Assembly (NCBI GenBank): GCA_052170135.1
Contig: JBQNBC010000001.1
Coordinates: forward strand, 248,001-312,000
Origin: Wolinella sp052170135
GTDB taxonomy: Bacteria > Campylobacterota > Campylobacteria > Campylobacterales > Helicobacteraceae
Reading direction: 5' to 3'
Length of the DNA stretch: 64,000 nucleotides
Made by a program: the position numbers and the translations under genes. Positions 37,045-45,970 of the stretch are shown here, in pieces (position 1 is the first letter of the stretch; each line of letters opens with the position of its first letter). The notes under the pieces are model-generated. The model was not told the origin of the DNA, made no database searches, and worked only from the letters and a program-made list of their open reading frames with translations.

Positions 37045-38754
37045 ATGATACACAAACTCCGCCAACTCCTTTCAAAAGAGGATAAACACTTTATTTTTGC
37101 ACTTTTGATATTTTCGATTCTTATCTCTATCATCGAAATGGTAGGAATCTCGGCGATCATGCCATTTATATCTGTAGCAAGCGACTTTAGTAAGGTCGAG
37201 AGCAATCAATACTTTCATATAGTCTATGACTATTTTAGCTTTGAGAATCCACGTGATTTTATACTTGCTTTTGGTATGGTGTTGCTATTTTTTTATATTT
37301 TCCGCAGTTTGATAAATCTCTACTATCAGTATCTGTTAGCTCGATTCTCATTTGGTCGTTATCATCTCATCGCATCTAGGCTTTTTCAAAATTATCTCTG
37401 TATGAGTTATCGGGACTTTATCTCTAAAAATAGTGCAACGCTAACAAAAGCGATCGTAAACGAGGCAAATAATCTCACGATTCTCTTGAGTGCCGTGCTT
37501 TTTATGGTTTCTGAGTTTTTTGTAGTGGTGCTTATTTATGCAGTTTTACTTTTTGTTGATTATCAGATTACGCTTACACTGACGATTCTTCTTGCTATTA
37601 AAGCCTATCTACTTGGTATATCTGTGTCAAAGACTATAAAAAGCGAAGGTGGTAAGAGAGCGGAGTTTCAGCGAAGCTTTTATGAAATCATTGGTTCAAG
37701 TTTTGGGAATTTCAAAATCATAAAATTAGAGAGCAATGAAAAGCCTATAATGGAGCGTTTCAGTGAAGCTTCGATTGGATTTGCGCATGCAAATATTACG
37801 AATCAGACCCTATCACACGTCCCACGCTTATTTTTAGAGGTGAGTGGATTCTCGCTTATGGTGGCGATTATTCTCTATTTGATTTATGCTAAAAATGGTG
37901 ACATAACCTCAGCTCTACCTCTATTATCGATGTATGTGCTAGCTCTCTATCGTCTATTACCTTCTGTAAATAGGATTCTTGATAGCTACAATAGAATCAT
38001 GTTTAATTACAGATCGCTCGAGATTGTTAGTGAGGACTTAAGTGTCCATATTGATAAGCTCGGTGAGGCGGAAGTGAGGTTTTCACAAAATATCAAATTG
38101 CATGATATCTGTTTTGAGTATGAGCTGGATAAACCAATCTTTAATCGATTAAACCTAAGTATAGCGCATGGGGAAAAGGTGGCATTTATCGGTGAGAGTG
38201 GAAGCGGGAAGAGTACATTAGTGGATATTATTATTGGACTATATCGTCCAATAAGTGGAGAGATTCTTATCGATGGTACTCCACTAAGCGTGGAGAATCT
38301 AAAAAGCTGGCGCAAAAAAGTAGGCTATATTCCACAAAGTGTATATCTATTTGATAGCACTGTGGGTGAGAATGTTGCTTTTGGACGTGAATATGATGAA
38401 AGCCGAGTAATAAGCGCGCTAAAACAGGCAAATATCTATGACTTCTTGATGAGTAAAGATGGGCTTAATACACGTGTAGGCGAAGGTGGTGTGGCTCTAA
38501 GTGGTGGACAAAAGCAGAGGATTGCTATTGCACGTGCTCTTTATGGGAATCCTGAGATTCTTGTGCTTGATGAGGCTACTAGCGCGCTGGATAATGATAC
38601 TGAGCGAAAAATTATGGACGAAATCTATGATGCGAGTGAGGGTAAAACTCTAATAATTATCGCCCATCGTCTAAGTACATTAGAGAGATGTGAGCGTATT
38701 TTGCACTTACAGCATGGGAAAATAGTAAAAGAAGAGCGGGCGATTCTTAGTTAA
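37045..38754 (+). CDS. pglK: Lipid-linked oligosaccharide flippase PglK
   Basis: ABC half-transporter of 569 residues. Six membrane spans (about 18-310) are fused to a nucleotide-binding domain with Walker A GESGSGKST (383-391), signature LSGGQKQR, Walker B ILVLDEAT and a switch histidine (IIAHRLST). Similar in length and organisation to C. jejuni PglK, which flips the undecaprenyl-linked heptasaccharide to the periplasm for PglB. It is separated from the main pgl unit by the dnaA-gyrB block. MsbA-like function is less likely given the context but not excluded. Confidence 0.88.
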   Translation: MIHKLRQLLSKEDKHFIFALLIFSILISIIEMVGISAIMPFISVASDFSKVESNQYFHIVYDYFSFENPRDFILAFGMVLLFFYIFRSLINLYYQYLLARFSFGRYHLIASRLFQNYLCMSYRDFISKNSATLTKAIVNEANNLTILLSAVLFMVSEFFVVVLIYAVLLFVDYQITLTLTILLAIKAYLLGISVSKTIKSEGGKRAEFQRSFYEIIGSSFGNFKIIKLESNEKPIMERFSEASIGFAHANITNQTLSHVPRLFLEVSGFSLMVAIILYLIYAKNGDITSALPLLSMYVLALYRLLPSVNRILDSYNRIMFNYRSLEIVSEDLSVHIDKLGEAEVRFSQNIKLHDICFEYELDKPIFNRLNLSIAHGEKVAFIGESGSGKSTLVDIIIGLYRPISGEILIDGTPLSVENLKSWRKKVGYIPQSVYLFDSTVGENVAFGREYDESRVISALKQANIYDFLMSKDGLNTRVGEGGVALSGGQKQRIAIARALYGNPEILVLDEATSALDNDTERKIMDEIYDASEGKTLIIIAHRLSTLERCERILHLQHGKIVKEERAILS

Positions 38755-38756
38755 AT

Positions 38757-39040
38757 TGGTGCTTATCATGTGCTTTTTGTCCCACTGGGTTTAAAAGCAC
38801 TGACATATTTATGTGTAGATATAGGAGCGTGTAACTTCGTAATTCATTCTCCATTACGGTTTGAACTTTTTTTTAGCCTATCATCTAGTATGGAGTGGAT
38901 ATTTTTTCCGACTGGGCATTTTGGGTTGGGGCTCTCATGAAAATGAAATAATCCTTCATCGTCTACCGCTTGAAATCTGCATTATTTAACTGCTCCTAGC
39001 GTTTTCATATCATGGAGGAGTTATATGTCAAACGATTACA
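38757..39040 (-). pseudogene. Degraded reading frames, possible HxlR-type regulator remnant
   Basis: No intact gene. On the minus strand, just behind the NTF2-like remnant, bases of about 39017 down to 38860 read MKTLGAVK, a stop, then VDDEGLFHFHESPNPK and CPVGKNIHSILDDRLKK, with frameshifts needed to join them. The CPV...I..I....K pattern faintly recalls the N-terminus of HxlR-type regulators, but this is a weak guess. Downstream only tiny frames remain. The region looks like gene decay in the same direction as the neighbouring pseudogene. Confidence 0.3.
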
Positions 39041-39393
39041 TCAAAACTTACCATTTTTGTTCTGCCATGTATATTTATCGGCTATAGTTTCTATGATATC
39101 CCAGTGTTCAACTATTTTGCCATTTTCGATTCTCCACAGGTCATAGTATGATGTAGGAGCGTTAGCAAAAGTCCCCTCAGAAACACTCAATACATAAAAG
39201 GTATGGATATTATTGGTGGTAGTTTTTACCGGAGCGGAATCTAGATGAGTGACGCTATCAATGAAAGTATCACGACCTGTTTTGTATGCGAGATTGTGCT
39301 GGACGTATTCTTCTGTAAGCAAAGAAGTAGCCTCTTAGTATCGCCAGTAGTAAAAGTATTGATTAGTGCAAGAGCTTTGTAAATTTTTGTCAT
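39041..39393 (-). pseudogene. Frameshifted NTF2-like / SnoaL-type protein
   Basis: The gene begins at an ATG at 39393 with an excellent AGAGGAAAG ribosome binding site and reads MTKIYKALALINTFTTGDTK. It then needs a one-base shift near 39330 to go on as ATSLLTEEYVQHNLAYKTGR, ending ETIADKYTWQNKNGKF. ALxLINxFTTGD, YIQHN-type and GKIVEHWD motifs are those of small NTF2-like (nuclear transport factor 2 family) proteins, of unknown enzymatic role. About 20-30 residues in the middle (after TTTNNIHTF) also look lost or changed. Probably inactive. Confidence 0.6.
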
Positions 39394-39414
39394 AGCTACT
39401 TTCCTCTAAAAATT

Positions 39415-39442
39415 AATGTAATGTAAATAGTTACATTACATT
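39415..39442. promoter_or_regulatory. 28-bp palindromic operator-like site
   Basis: Perfect inverted repeat: arm AATGTAATGTAA (39415-39426), spacer ATAG, and the exact complementary arm TTACATTACATT (39431-39442). Each arm also holds a direct TGTAA repeat. It lies between the yciH stop and the ribosome binding site of the decayed NTF2-like gene, where a repressor would block transcription. HxlR/MarR-type redox regulators use similar AT-rich palindromes; the cognate regulator is not identified. Confidence 0.6.
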
Positions 39443-39474
39443 TACCATATAACTATAAATTTAAAGTGTGTTTT

Positions 39475-39843
39475 TCACTTTATTCCAAAGCCAGCCTTAG
39501 TAAGAAACTCCTTTGTTTGCACGATTTTATCGCCTTGTAGTTCGAGGATTCCACCGCTTATAGTGCCACCACATCCAAGCGTACTTTTTAGCTTTTTAAG
39601 CAGTGCCTTCACTTCAGAATCAGGGATAAAAAACTCTTCTACACACGTTACGCTTTTTCCATTTCGCTTTTCAATTCGAAACTTCAGACGATGCGCGCGT
39701 GGCTCTTTTAGCTCTTGTTTTACATTGCATTTACATTCGCTAGGGTATTCGCCGCACTTCTCGCATAGTCGCTCCACACTCCAGCCTTTTTGGGATTCTT
39801 CACCTAGTTTTGCACCAATTTTTAGATTCTCTAGCCCTCTCAC
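39475..39843 (-). CDS. yciH: SUI1/eIF1-like translation factor YciH
   Basis: 122 residues, GTG start placed directly behind the dnaE stop with GAGG upstream. Cysteines in LCEKCGEYPSECKCN (about 28-40) may bind a metal. The SUI1 domain covers about 45-120, with VEEFFIPDSEVKALLKKLK, then GCGGTISGGILELQGDK and FLTKAGF. Bacterial YciH resembles eIF1 and can influence initiation fidelity. It is cotranscribed with dnaE. Confidence 0.85.
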   Translation of the reverse strand: MRGLENLKIGAKLGEESQKGWSVERLCEKCGEYPSECKCNVKQELKEPRAHRLKFRIEKRNGKSVTCVEEFFIPDSEVKALLKKLKSTLGCGGTISGGILELQGDKIVQTKEFLTKAGFGIK

Positions 39844-42800
39844 TTACTGCACCTCATCAATCCATTCTATCTCTTTGCATGCCTCTTTTATAGTGCTACT
39901 CACGCTAAAGCCAGTCAAAAGTACAACATCTTGTAGCTTGCTTTTTAACACTACTTTTAGTTCGCGTCGCCCTTGATTCTTAATCGCCGCGCTACGGAGA
40001 ATCGAAATAATCTCAGGGTTAGCATCGCTATCAATCACAGCTAAAATGGCGTGAGATACATCTTGTATACTGATTTTTGTATCGACTTTTACACCCTTTG
40101 CTTCCTCGATGGTTAGGATTTTTTCAGCCCTTAGGCGCGTGTTTTCACCATCTTTATTTATAGTGCATTTAAAGGCGATCGGACGCTCTTTATCTAGCTT
40201 TTCTAGCTCATCTAACATTCTCTCAAAGAGCATCATTTCAATATTTCCGTGAAAATCAAGTAGATTTACAATTCCAAATCGATTCCCTTTCTTGCTAAAT
40301 TTTATTGTGATATCCTCGATCTTCCCGACAAAAATCGCTGAGCTGCCATCTTCGATCTGCTCTAGTGAGCTTGAAAGTGCATAATCAATATCCGCCATCT
40401 CTGCTCTAAAATCATCAAGTGGATGCCCAGAAACGTAGAAACCAAGTGTTTCTTTCTCTAGTTCGAGTAGTTTTTTGAGTGTGTATTCATCGAGATTTTC
40501 GATTTCTATGTGTGCACCAACCATCTCTTCGCTATCACCAAAGAGTGAATTTTCTGCCATTTTTTTAGCACGCTCAGATTCTTTAGATGCTTCGATTATT
40601 GCTTCGATTTGTTCTAAAAGTGCACGCCTTGAGTAGCCAAAGCCACTTAGGCTACCGCTTTTTATTAGTGATTCGAGTACTCTTTTATTTACCTTTTGTG
40701 CATCGATTCTTCCGATGAAGTCTTCTAGATTTGCAAATTGAGATTCCTTTCTCTCTTCAAGAATCTTATTTAGTGCGACCTCGCCTGCTCCACGTATAGC
40801 TCCAAGTCCAAATAAAATCACCTTCTCACCATCAATTTCATCAACGCTAAACTCTAGGCTAGACCGTTCAATGCTAGGTGGAAGAATCTTAATCCCCATT
40901 CGCTTTGCCTCATCGACATACTTGACGATTTTATCAGTGTTATCCTGCTCAGACGTTAGTAGTGCTGCCATAAATTCATGTGGATAGTAGGTCTTAAGAT
41001 ATGTTGTTTGAAATGTAACCATCGCATATGCCGCGGAATGAGATTTGTTAAAGCCATACCCAGCAAACTTTACTATTAGGTCAAAGAGTTCTTCAGATTT
41101 TGCACGCTCAAAGCCCTTTTTCTCTGCGCCATTTGCAAACTCACCTTTGAGTCTATCCATCTCCTCTTTTATTTTCTTACCCATGGCTCTGCGCACCAAG
41201 TCCGCCCCACCAAGGCTAAAGCCACCAATAGCTTGAACTATCTGCATGACCTGCTCTTGATAGACGATGACACCGTATGTGGGTTTAAGAATCGGCTCTA
41301 GCTCTGGGAACATATAAAGAATCGGTGCACGCCCATGCTTTCTGTCGATGAAGTCATCTAGCATTCCTGATTCCATTGGACCTGGACGATAGAGTGCAAG
41401 AACAGCGATGATGTCTTCAAAGGTAGTTGGCTTTAGTCGCTTGTTTAGATCCTGCATACCTTTAGATTCCACTTGAAATAGCCCTATTGTGTGTCCACTT
41501 TGGATTGTTTCATAAACAGCAGCATCATTTACATCAAGAGCGTTAAAATCAATCTCTCTTCCATATCGTGCATTAACCATATCCATCGCACCACGAATCA
41601 CGGTCAGTGTCTTTAATCCCAAAAAGTCGAACTTTATCAAATCCACATCTTCGAGATATTTCATTGAATATTGCGTTGCTATCGTATCATCGCCACTTGG
41701 CTTGTAAAGAGGAGCTTTATGCCACAGCTCTCGCTCAGAATCGATAACAACAGCAGCTGCATGTGTGCCGGCATTTCGCTTGAGCCCCTCTAAAAGTAGC
41801 GCAAACTCCCATACTTTTCTTGCCTTTGGATTTGCATCAATCAACTCTTTTATCTTTGGCTCTTTTTGAAAAGCCCCAGCGACAAACTCTGGCGTACCCT
41901 CTTTGCCCTTGCCATTTAGCGTGATTCCTAGCTCGTCTGGGATTAGCTTTGCCATAGCATCAGCCTCACCATATGGCATGCCCATAACGCGTGCGACATC
42001 ACGTATCACACCTTTAGCTTGAAGAGTACCGAAGGTGATGACCTGTGCAACGTTATAGCGCCCATATTTGTTTATTACATAGTCGAGAATCTCCCCACGC
42101 CTGCTTTGGCAAAAGTCCATATCAATATCGGGCATGCTTACGCGCTCAGGATTTAGGAATCGCTCAAAAAGTAGTGCGTATTTCATCGGGTCAATATCGG
42201 TAATCTCAAGGCAAAATGCCACCAAACTACCAGCTGCGCTCCCTCGTCCAGGACCAACGGGAATCCCCCTGTCTTTTGCCGCGCGTACAAAATCCCATAC
42301 TATAAGCATGTAGCCTGGGAATTTCATCTTGTTTATGATTTCAATCTCTCGCTCTAGCCGCTCAGTATACTCTTTGTGGCGTTCGCTTGGTACGAGTTTT
42401 AGACGTTTTTGTAAGCCTTCACGACACTTGTATGTAAAGTAATCGGAATCCTCATGCATATCTAAACCCTCAGCGCGTGCGTATTCAGCGGTGAACTTAA
42501 AACTAGGTGGTGTTGGATTCCCAAGCTTTAGTTCAAGATTGCACTTATCAACTATCTCTTGTGTGTTTAATAGGGCCTCGGGTATATCAGCAAAAAGCTC
42601 ACTCATCTGCTCAGGGCTTTTTAGATAGAACTCCTGCACGCTGTGGCGCATGCGGTTTGTATCTTCAAAGTTTTTGTTCATAGCGATACACATGAATGCA
42701 TCGTGAGCTTCGGCATCTTCTTGTAATTGATAGTGTGTGTCGTTGGTTGCAATGATTTTAATCCCAGTTTCTAGGCTTAAGCGGATTAGCTGCTCATCTA

Positions 42801-43380
42801 TAAACAGCTGGTCATTTATCCCATGTCGCATAATCTCAAGATAGAAATCCTCACCAAAAATATCGCGATATTCAAGCGCAACCTTTTTTGCGTATTCATA
42901 GCCTTTTGCACCAAATTTAACATTGCGCTCATTGTTTATGTTTAGGTGCCATTGCACCTCGCCTTGCAGACATGCAGAAGAGCAGATGAGTCCCTCGCTA
43001 TTTTCGCGGAGGAGTTTTTTGTTTATTCTTGGGTAATAGTAAAACCCCTCCACAAAGCTCATCGAGCTTAGATACATCAGATTTTTATAGCCTATTTCAT
43101 TTTTAGCGTATAAGCAGAGGTGGAATCGTTGCTTTGTCCCTTTATCGTTTAACTCATCAGCGTTGTGCAGATAGGCCTCGATTCCTATGACTGGCTTTAT
43201 ACCCTCTTTTTTCATCGCTGTATAAAAGTCAATTGCGCCAAACATATTCCCGTGATCGGTCATTGAAACGGCATTCATGCCGAGCTGCTTAACTTTTTTG
43301 GCGAGACTTTTTATTTTGTTTGCGCCATCAAGTAGCGAATACTCTGTGTGAAGATGTAAGTGTGTGTATGGGAGGCTCAC
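39844..43380 (-). CDS. dnaE: DNA polymerase III alpha subunit DnaE
   Basis: 1178 residues, the usual length. N-terminal PHP domain (YTHLHLHTEYSLLDGANK), polymerase palm with the catalytic aspartates in MPDIDMDFCQSRR, and fingers with KSHSAAYAMVTFQTTYLK. A tandem HhH region follows (INKRVLESLIKSGSL-like, about 930-960), and an OB domain (SSAIFVGKIEDITIKFSKKG) near 1010. The gene reads toward the origin on the minus strand, downstream of the divergent two-component genes. Confidence 0.96.
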   Translation of the reverse strand: MSLPYTHLHLHTEYSLLDGANKIKSLAKKVKQLGMNAVSMTDHGNMFGAIDFYTAMKKEGIKPVIGIEAYLHNADELNDKGTKQRFHLCLYAKNEIGYKNLMYLSSMSFVEGFYYYPRINKKLLRENSEGLICSSACLQGEVQWHLNINNERNVKFGAKGYEYAKKVALEYRDIFGEDFYLEIMRHGINDQLFIDEQLIRLSLETGIKIIATNDTHYQLQEDAEAHDAFMCIAMNKNFEDTNRMRHSVQEFYLKSPEQMSELFADIPEALLNTQEIVDKCNLELKLGNPTPPSFKFTAEYARAEGLDMHEDSDYFTYKCREGLQKRLKLVPSERHKEYTERLEREIEIINKMKFPGYMLIVWDFVRAAKDRGIPVGPGRGSAAGSLVAFCLEITDIDPMKYALLFERFLNPERVSMPDIDMDFCQSRRGEILDYVINKYGRYNVAQVITFGTLQAKGVIRDVARVMGMPYGEADAMAKLIPDELGITLNGKGKEGTPEFVAGAFQKEPKIKELIDANPKARKVWEFALLLEGLKRNAGTHAAAVVIDSERELWHKAPLYKPSGDDTIATQYSMKYLEDVDLIKFDFLGLKTLTVIRGAMDMVNARYGREIDFNALDVNDAAVYETIQSGHTIGLFQVESKGMQDLNKRLKPTTFEDIIAVLALYRPGPMESGMLDDFIDRKHGRAPILYMFPELEPILKPTYGVIVYQEQVMQIVQAIGGFSLGGADLVRRAMGKKIKEEMDRLKGEFANGAEKKGFERAKSEELFDLIVKFAGYGFNKSHSAAYAMVTFQTTYLKTYYPHEFMAALLTSEQDNTDKIVKYVDEAKRMGIKILPPSIERSSLEFSVDEIDGEKVILFGLGAIRGAGEVALNKILEERKESQFANLEDFIGRIDAQKVNKRVLESLIKSGSLSGFGYSRRALLEQIEAIIEASKESERAKKMAENSLFGDSEEMVGAHIEIENLDEYTLKKLLELEKETLGFYVSGHPLDDFRAEMADIDYALSSSLEQIEDGSSAIFVGKIEDITIKFSKKGNRFGIVNLLDFHGNIEMMLFERMLDELEKLDKERPIAFKCTINKDGENTRLRAEKILTIEEAKGVKVDTKISIQDVSHAILAVIDSDANPEIISILRSAAIKNQGRRELKVVLKSKLQDVVLLTGFSVSSTIKEACKEIEWIDEVQ

Positions 43381-43537
43381 AGGCAGCTCCTTTTCATGAA
43401 TTTTTGCACCGATTCTAGCTTGTATTGGCTTTTAAAGTCTGTTTGGTAAAGAATCGAGTCAAATTTCACATACGATTCCTTCTTGGTGGGTATTGTTGTC
43501 ATAAAATATCAATAATCCAAAAAATCATGGAGCTTTC

Positions 43538-44206
43538 ATGCCAGCAAAGATTCTCATTGTCGAGGATGACAATATGTTGCAAGAGATTTTAGAGGAGTTT
43601 TTACGCGAAGAGGGATATGACGTGAGTATCGCAAGTGATGCGCGCGAGGGACTGAATCTCGCTTATGAACAAAATTTTGACTTGTGGATTCTTGATGTAA
43701 AGATTCCCTATGGCGATGGTTTTAGCCTTTTGAAGAATTTACGCGAGCTTGGTAAAACTACACCTGCTATTTATACTACATCGTTAAACACGATACAAGA
43801 CTTAGAGCAGGGCTATTTAAGTGGTTGCGATGACTATCTTAAAAAACCATTTGAGTTAAAGGAGTTAGCGATTCGTGTGAGAACGCTATTGAAGCGACGA
43901 TTTGCACATAAGCATGAGGAGTTTGAGGAGTTGGGCGGGGATTGGCGATTTTCTTTGGATGGGAAAATACTTTTTTTGGGCGATGAGCCACATATTTTGA
44001 CAGCTAAGGAGACGGAGCTTTTGAGTCTGTTTCTGCAAAATAAGAATCGCCTCTTAAGCCATGAGGAGATATATGATCAGCTCTGGCAATATGATGAGAC
44101 ACCAAGCGAGATGAGTCTGCGCGTGTATATCAAGAATCTACGCCGTCTTCTAGGCAAGGATAGAATCGTAAATAGTCGTGGTGAGGGGTATATTTATGTC
44201 CCATAG
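43538..44206 (+). CDS. OmpR-family response regulator
   Basis: 222 residues. Receiver domain with the acidic pair D10-D11 (VEDDN), phospho-acceptor D53 (WILDVKIPYGDG), switch Thr/Ser (TTSL) and K (LKKPFELKEL). The C-terminal winged-helix domain (about 130-222) ends INSRGEGYIYVP-like. A GGAG ribosome binding site is present. It overlaps the histidine kinase gene by 11 bases. Target genes cannot be told; a CrdRS or DccRS-like pair is possible. Confidence 0.9.
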   Translation: MPAKILIVEDDNMLQEILEEFLREEGYDVSIASDAREGLNLAYEQNFDLWILDVKIPYGDGFSLLKNLRELGKTTPAIYTTSLNTIQDLEQGYLSGCDDYLKKPFELKELAIRVRTLLKRRFAHKHEEFEELGGDWRFSLDGKILFLGDEPHILTAKETELLSLFLQNKNRLLSHEEIYDQLWQYDETPSEMSLRVYIKNLRRLLGKDRIVNSRGEGYIYVP

Positions 44207-45398
44207 TCGGGCTGTAATTGCAAAAATTCTCGCGCTTTATCTCATTACTTCTGGGGTATTTTTGCTGATATTTTTTGGATTCCTATACGCTAGGGAATCG
44301 TATGCGCTTTTGCTAGAGCGCACCGAAGTGTTAAAAGAGGCGCGTGGAGCTATATTTGTAACTATGCGTGAGCATGGAATAGATTCGCTAGAGCGACTTA
44401 GTAGAGAGCTTGATTTGAAGTTTGCTTTAATGCATAAAGAGCGTGTTATATACTCAAATTTACTCGTAATTCCGCATTTAAAAGAGGGTGTTAGTGAGTA
44501 TGATGGGCGTGTATATTTGGTACTTAGATTCCCTATTAGACATGATATACAGCGTGAGAATCACCACAACGAGATGGCGGAGAGATATCGCAAAGGAAAA
44601 GGCGATGGGCTTTTGATTTTAGAAGGCGATGAGGTGAGCGGTGCGATGGCATGGCTAAGGGTTAAATTTATCGCTGCGCTCCTTGGTGCACTCTCTATCA
44701 TTGGTGTGGTAGCCTATTTTTTGGTGCGCCTCTCGCTAAAGCCACTACACGAAAAAATAGACACGCTAAATCGCTTTATCAAGGATTCTACTCATGAGAT
44801 AAATACGCCACTAAGCGTCATAATGATGAGCATAGAGACTATGGAACGGGAGCATCTAGGCGATAAAAATAATAAAAAATTGAACAACATTGAGCTAGCT
44901 GTCAGGAATCTAGTCCATATTTATGAAGACTTGGTTTGTCTAAACTTTCCACATACGATCCCAAATGAGTGTGAAGAGATAGGGATGAAAAGCCTAATAG
45001 AAGAGCGCGTTGGATATTTCTCGCCAATGGCTATGAAAAAGGAGATAACATGGCAGCTAGAGCTTGAGGATTCCTCTCTTTTTGGCAGCAGGCATAAAAT
45101 CTGCAAGATGCTAGATAATCTAATCTCAAATGCAATAAAATATAGCGCAAAACGTGGAGAAATTGTGATACATCTGTGCAAGAATCGTCTTGAAATCATA
45201 GATAGTGGCGAGGGTATGAGCGAAACTGAATGCGCCCAGATGTTTGAGAGATATACGCGTTTTAATCGTGATCAAGGTGGCTTTGGAATAGGACTTAGCC
45301 TCGTTAGACAAGTATGCCTAGAACATAAAATTGCACTAAAATGCGAGAGTAAAAAGGGTAGTGGCACACGATTCTTGCTTGAGTGGGGCGAAAATTAG
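44196..45398 (+). CDS. Membrane histidine kinase
   Basis: 400 residues from the ATG at 44196 (MSHSRAVIAKI), which has GAGGGG upstream and overlaps the regulator stop; a longer frame opens at 44178. Two membrane spans (about 9-31 and 157-178) enclose a periplasmic sensor of about 125 residues with a His/Asn-rich stretch (HDIQRENHHNEM) that might bind metal. The H-box is H200 (KDSTHEINTPLS), followed by N-box NLISNAIKYS, G1 DSGEGMS and G2 GFGIGLSLV. It is the partner of the upstream response regulator. Confidence 0.9.
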   Translation: MSHSRAVIAKILALYLITSGVFLLIFFGFLYARESYALLLERTEVLKEARGAIFVTMREHGIDSLERLSRELDLKFALMHKERVIYSNLLVIPHLKEGVSEYDGRVYLVLRFPIRHDIQRENHHNEMAERYRKGKGDGLLILEGDEVSGAMAWLRVKFIAALLGALSIIGVVAYFLVRLSLKPLHEKIDTLNRFIKDSTHEINTPLSVIMMSIETMEREHLGDKNNKKLNNIELAVRNLVHIYEDLVCLNFPHTIPNECEEIGMKSLIEERVGYFSPMAMKKEITWQLELEDSSLFGSRHKICKMLDNLISNAIKYSAKRGEIVIHLCKNRLEIIDSGEGMSETECAQMFERYTRFNRDQGGFGIGLSLVRQVCLEHKIALKCESKKGSGTRFLLEWGEN

Positions 45399-45432
45399 AG
45401 TAAAAATTTTAGATTATTTTTTGGATATGTTT

Positions 45433-45477
45433 TGATAATTACGTAACATATTTGTAAGTATGATAATTTCTGATAAT
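45433..45477 (+). promoter_or_regulatory. TGATAAT repeats upstream of fur, Fur-box-like
   Basis: Three direct copies of TGATAAT at 45433-45439, 45461-45467 and 45471-45477 in the 110-base AT-rich region before fur. Fur of Helicobacter binds AT-rich TAATAAT-type motifs and autoregulates, so these are candidate operators overlapping the promoter. A GGGAGG ribosome binding site lies near 45496. Confidence 0.45.
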
Positions 45478-45508
45478 ATTTTGACTAAACGAATAGGGAG
45501 GTCTAATC

Positions 45509-45970
45509 ATGAAGCACAGGAAGGAGAACCTAGATTCTATATATGATCGGTTGCGATTGTCTATTCGCAAGAATGGTCTGAAAAATTCAAAACAGCGTGA
45601 ATTTATCCTAAAGATTCTATATGAGAATGGTGGACATCTTAGTCCAGAGGATATTTTGATGCATGCAAAAGATAACTGCCGTGGAGCTAGCATATCATCA
45701 ATTTACCGTATACTAGGATTCCTCGAGAAAGAGGGGTTTGTCCATTCTATTGAGGTCGATAAAAGTGGTAAAAAATATGAAATAGCTAGCGGTATCCATC
45801 ACGATCATATTATCTGTGTTGACTGCGGCAAGATTATTGAGTTTTACAATAAAGAAATGGAGGATCTGCAAGAGAAAATTGCGCAAGATCACGGTGTGAA
45901 AATCATTAGTCACGATATGAGAATTTTTGCTATCTGCAATGACTGCGCTAAAGAATCCCAGATACAGTAA
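45509..45970 (+). CDS. fur: Ferric uptake regulator Fur
   Basis: 153 residues. N-terminal winged helix (LKNSKQREFILKILYENGGH) with recognition helix SISSIYRILGFLEKEG. The metal-binding C-terminal half has H97-H98-D-H100, the structural-zinc cysteines C103/C106 (IICVDCGK), and a second pair C143/C146 (AICNDC), the arrangement I remember for H. pylori Fur. It represses iron-uptake genes and in Helicobacter also acts in the apo form. Its stop abuts the stop of the convergent EamA gene. Confidence 0.93.
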   Translation: MKHRKENLDSIYDRLRLSIRKNGLKNSKQREFILKILYENGGHLSPEDILMHAKDNCRGASISSIYRILGFLEKEGFVHSIEVDKSGKKYEIASGIHHDHIICVDCGKIIEFYNKEMEDLQEKIAQDHGVKIISHDMRIFAICNDCAKESQIQ

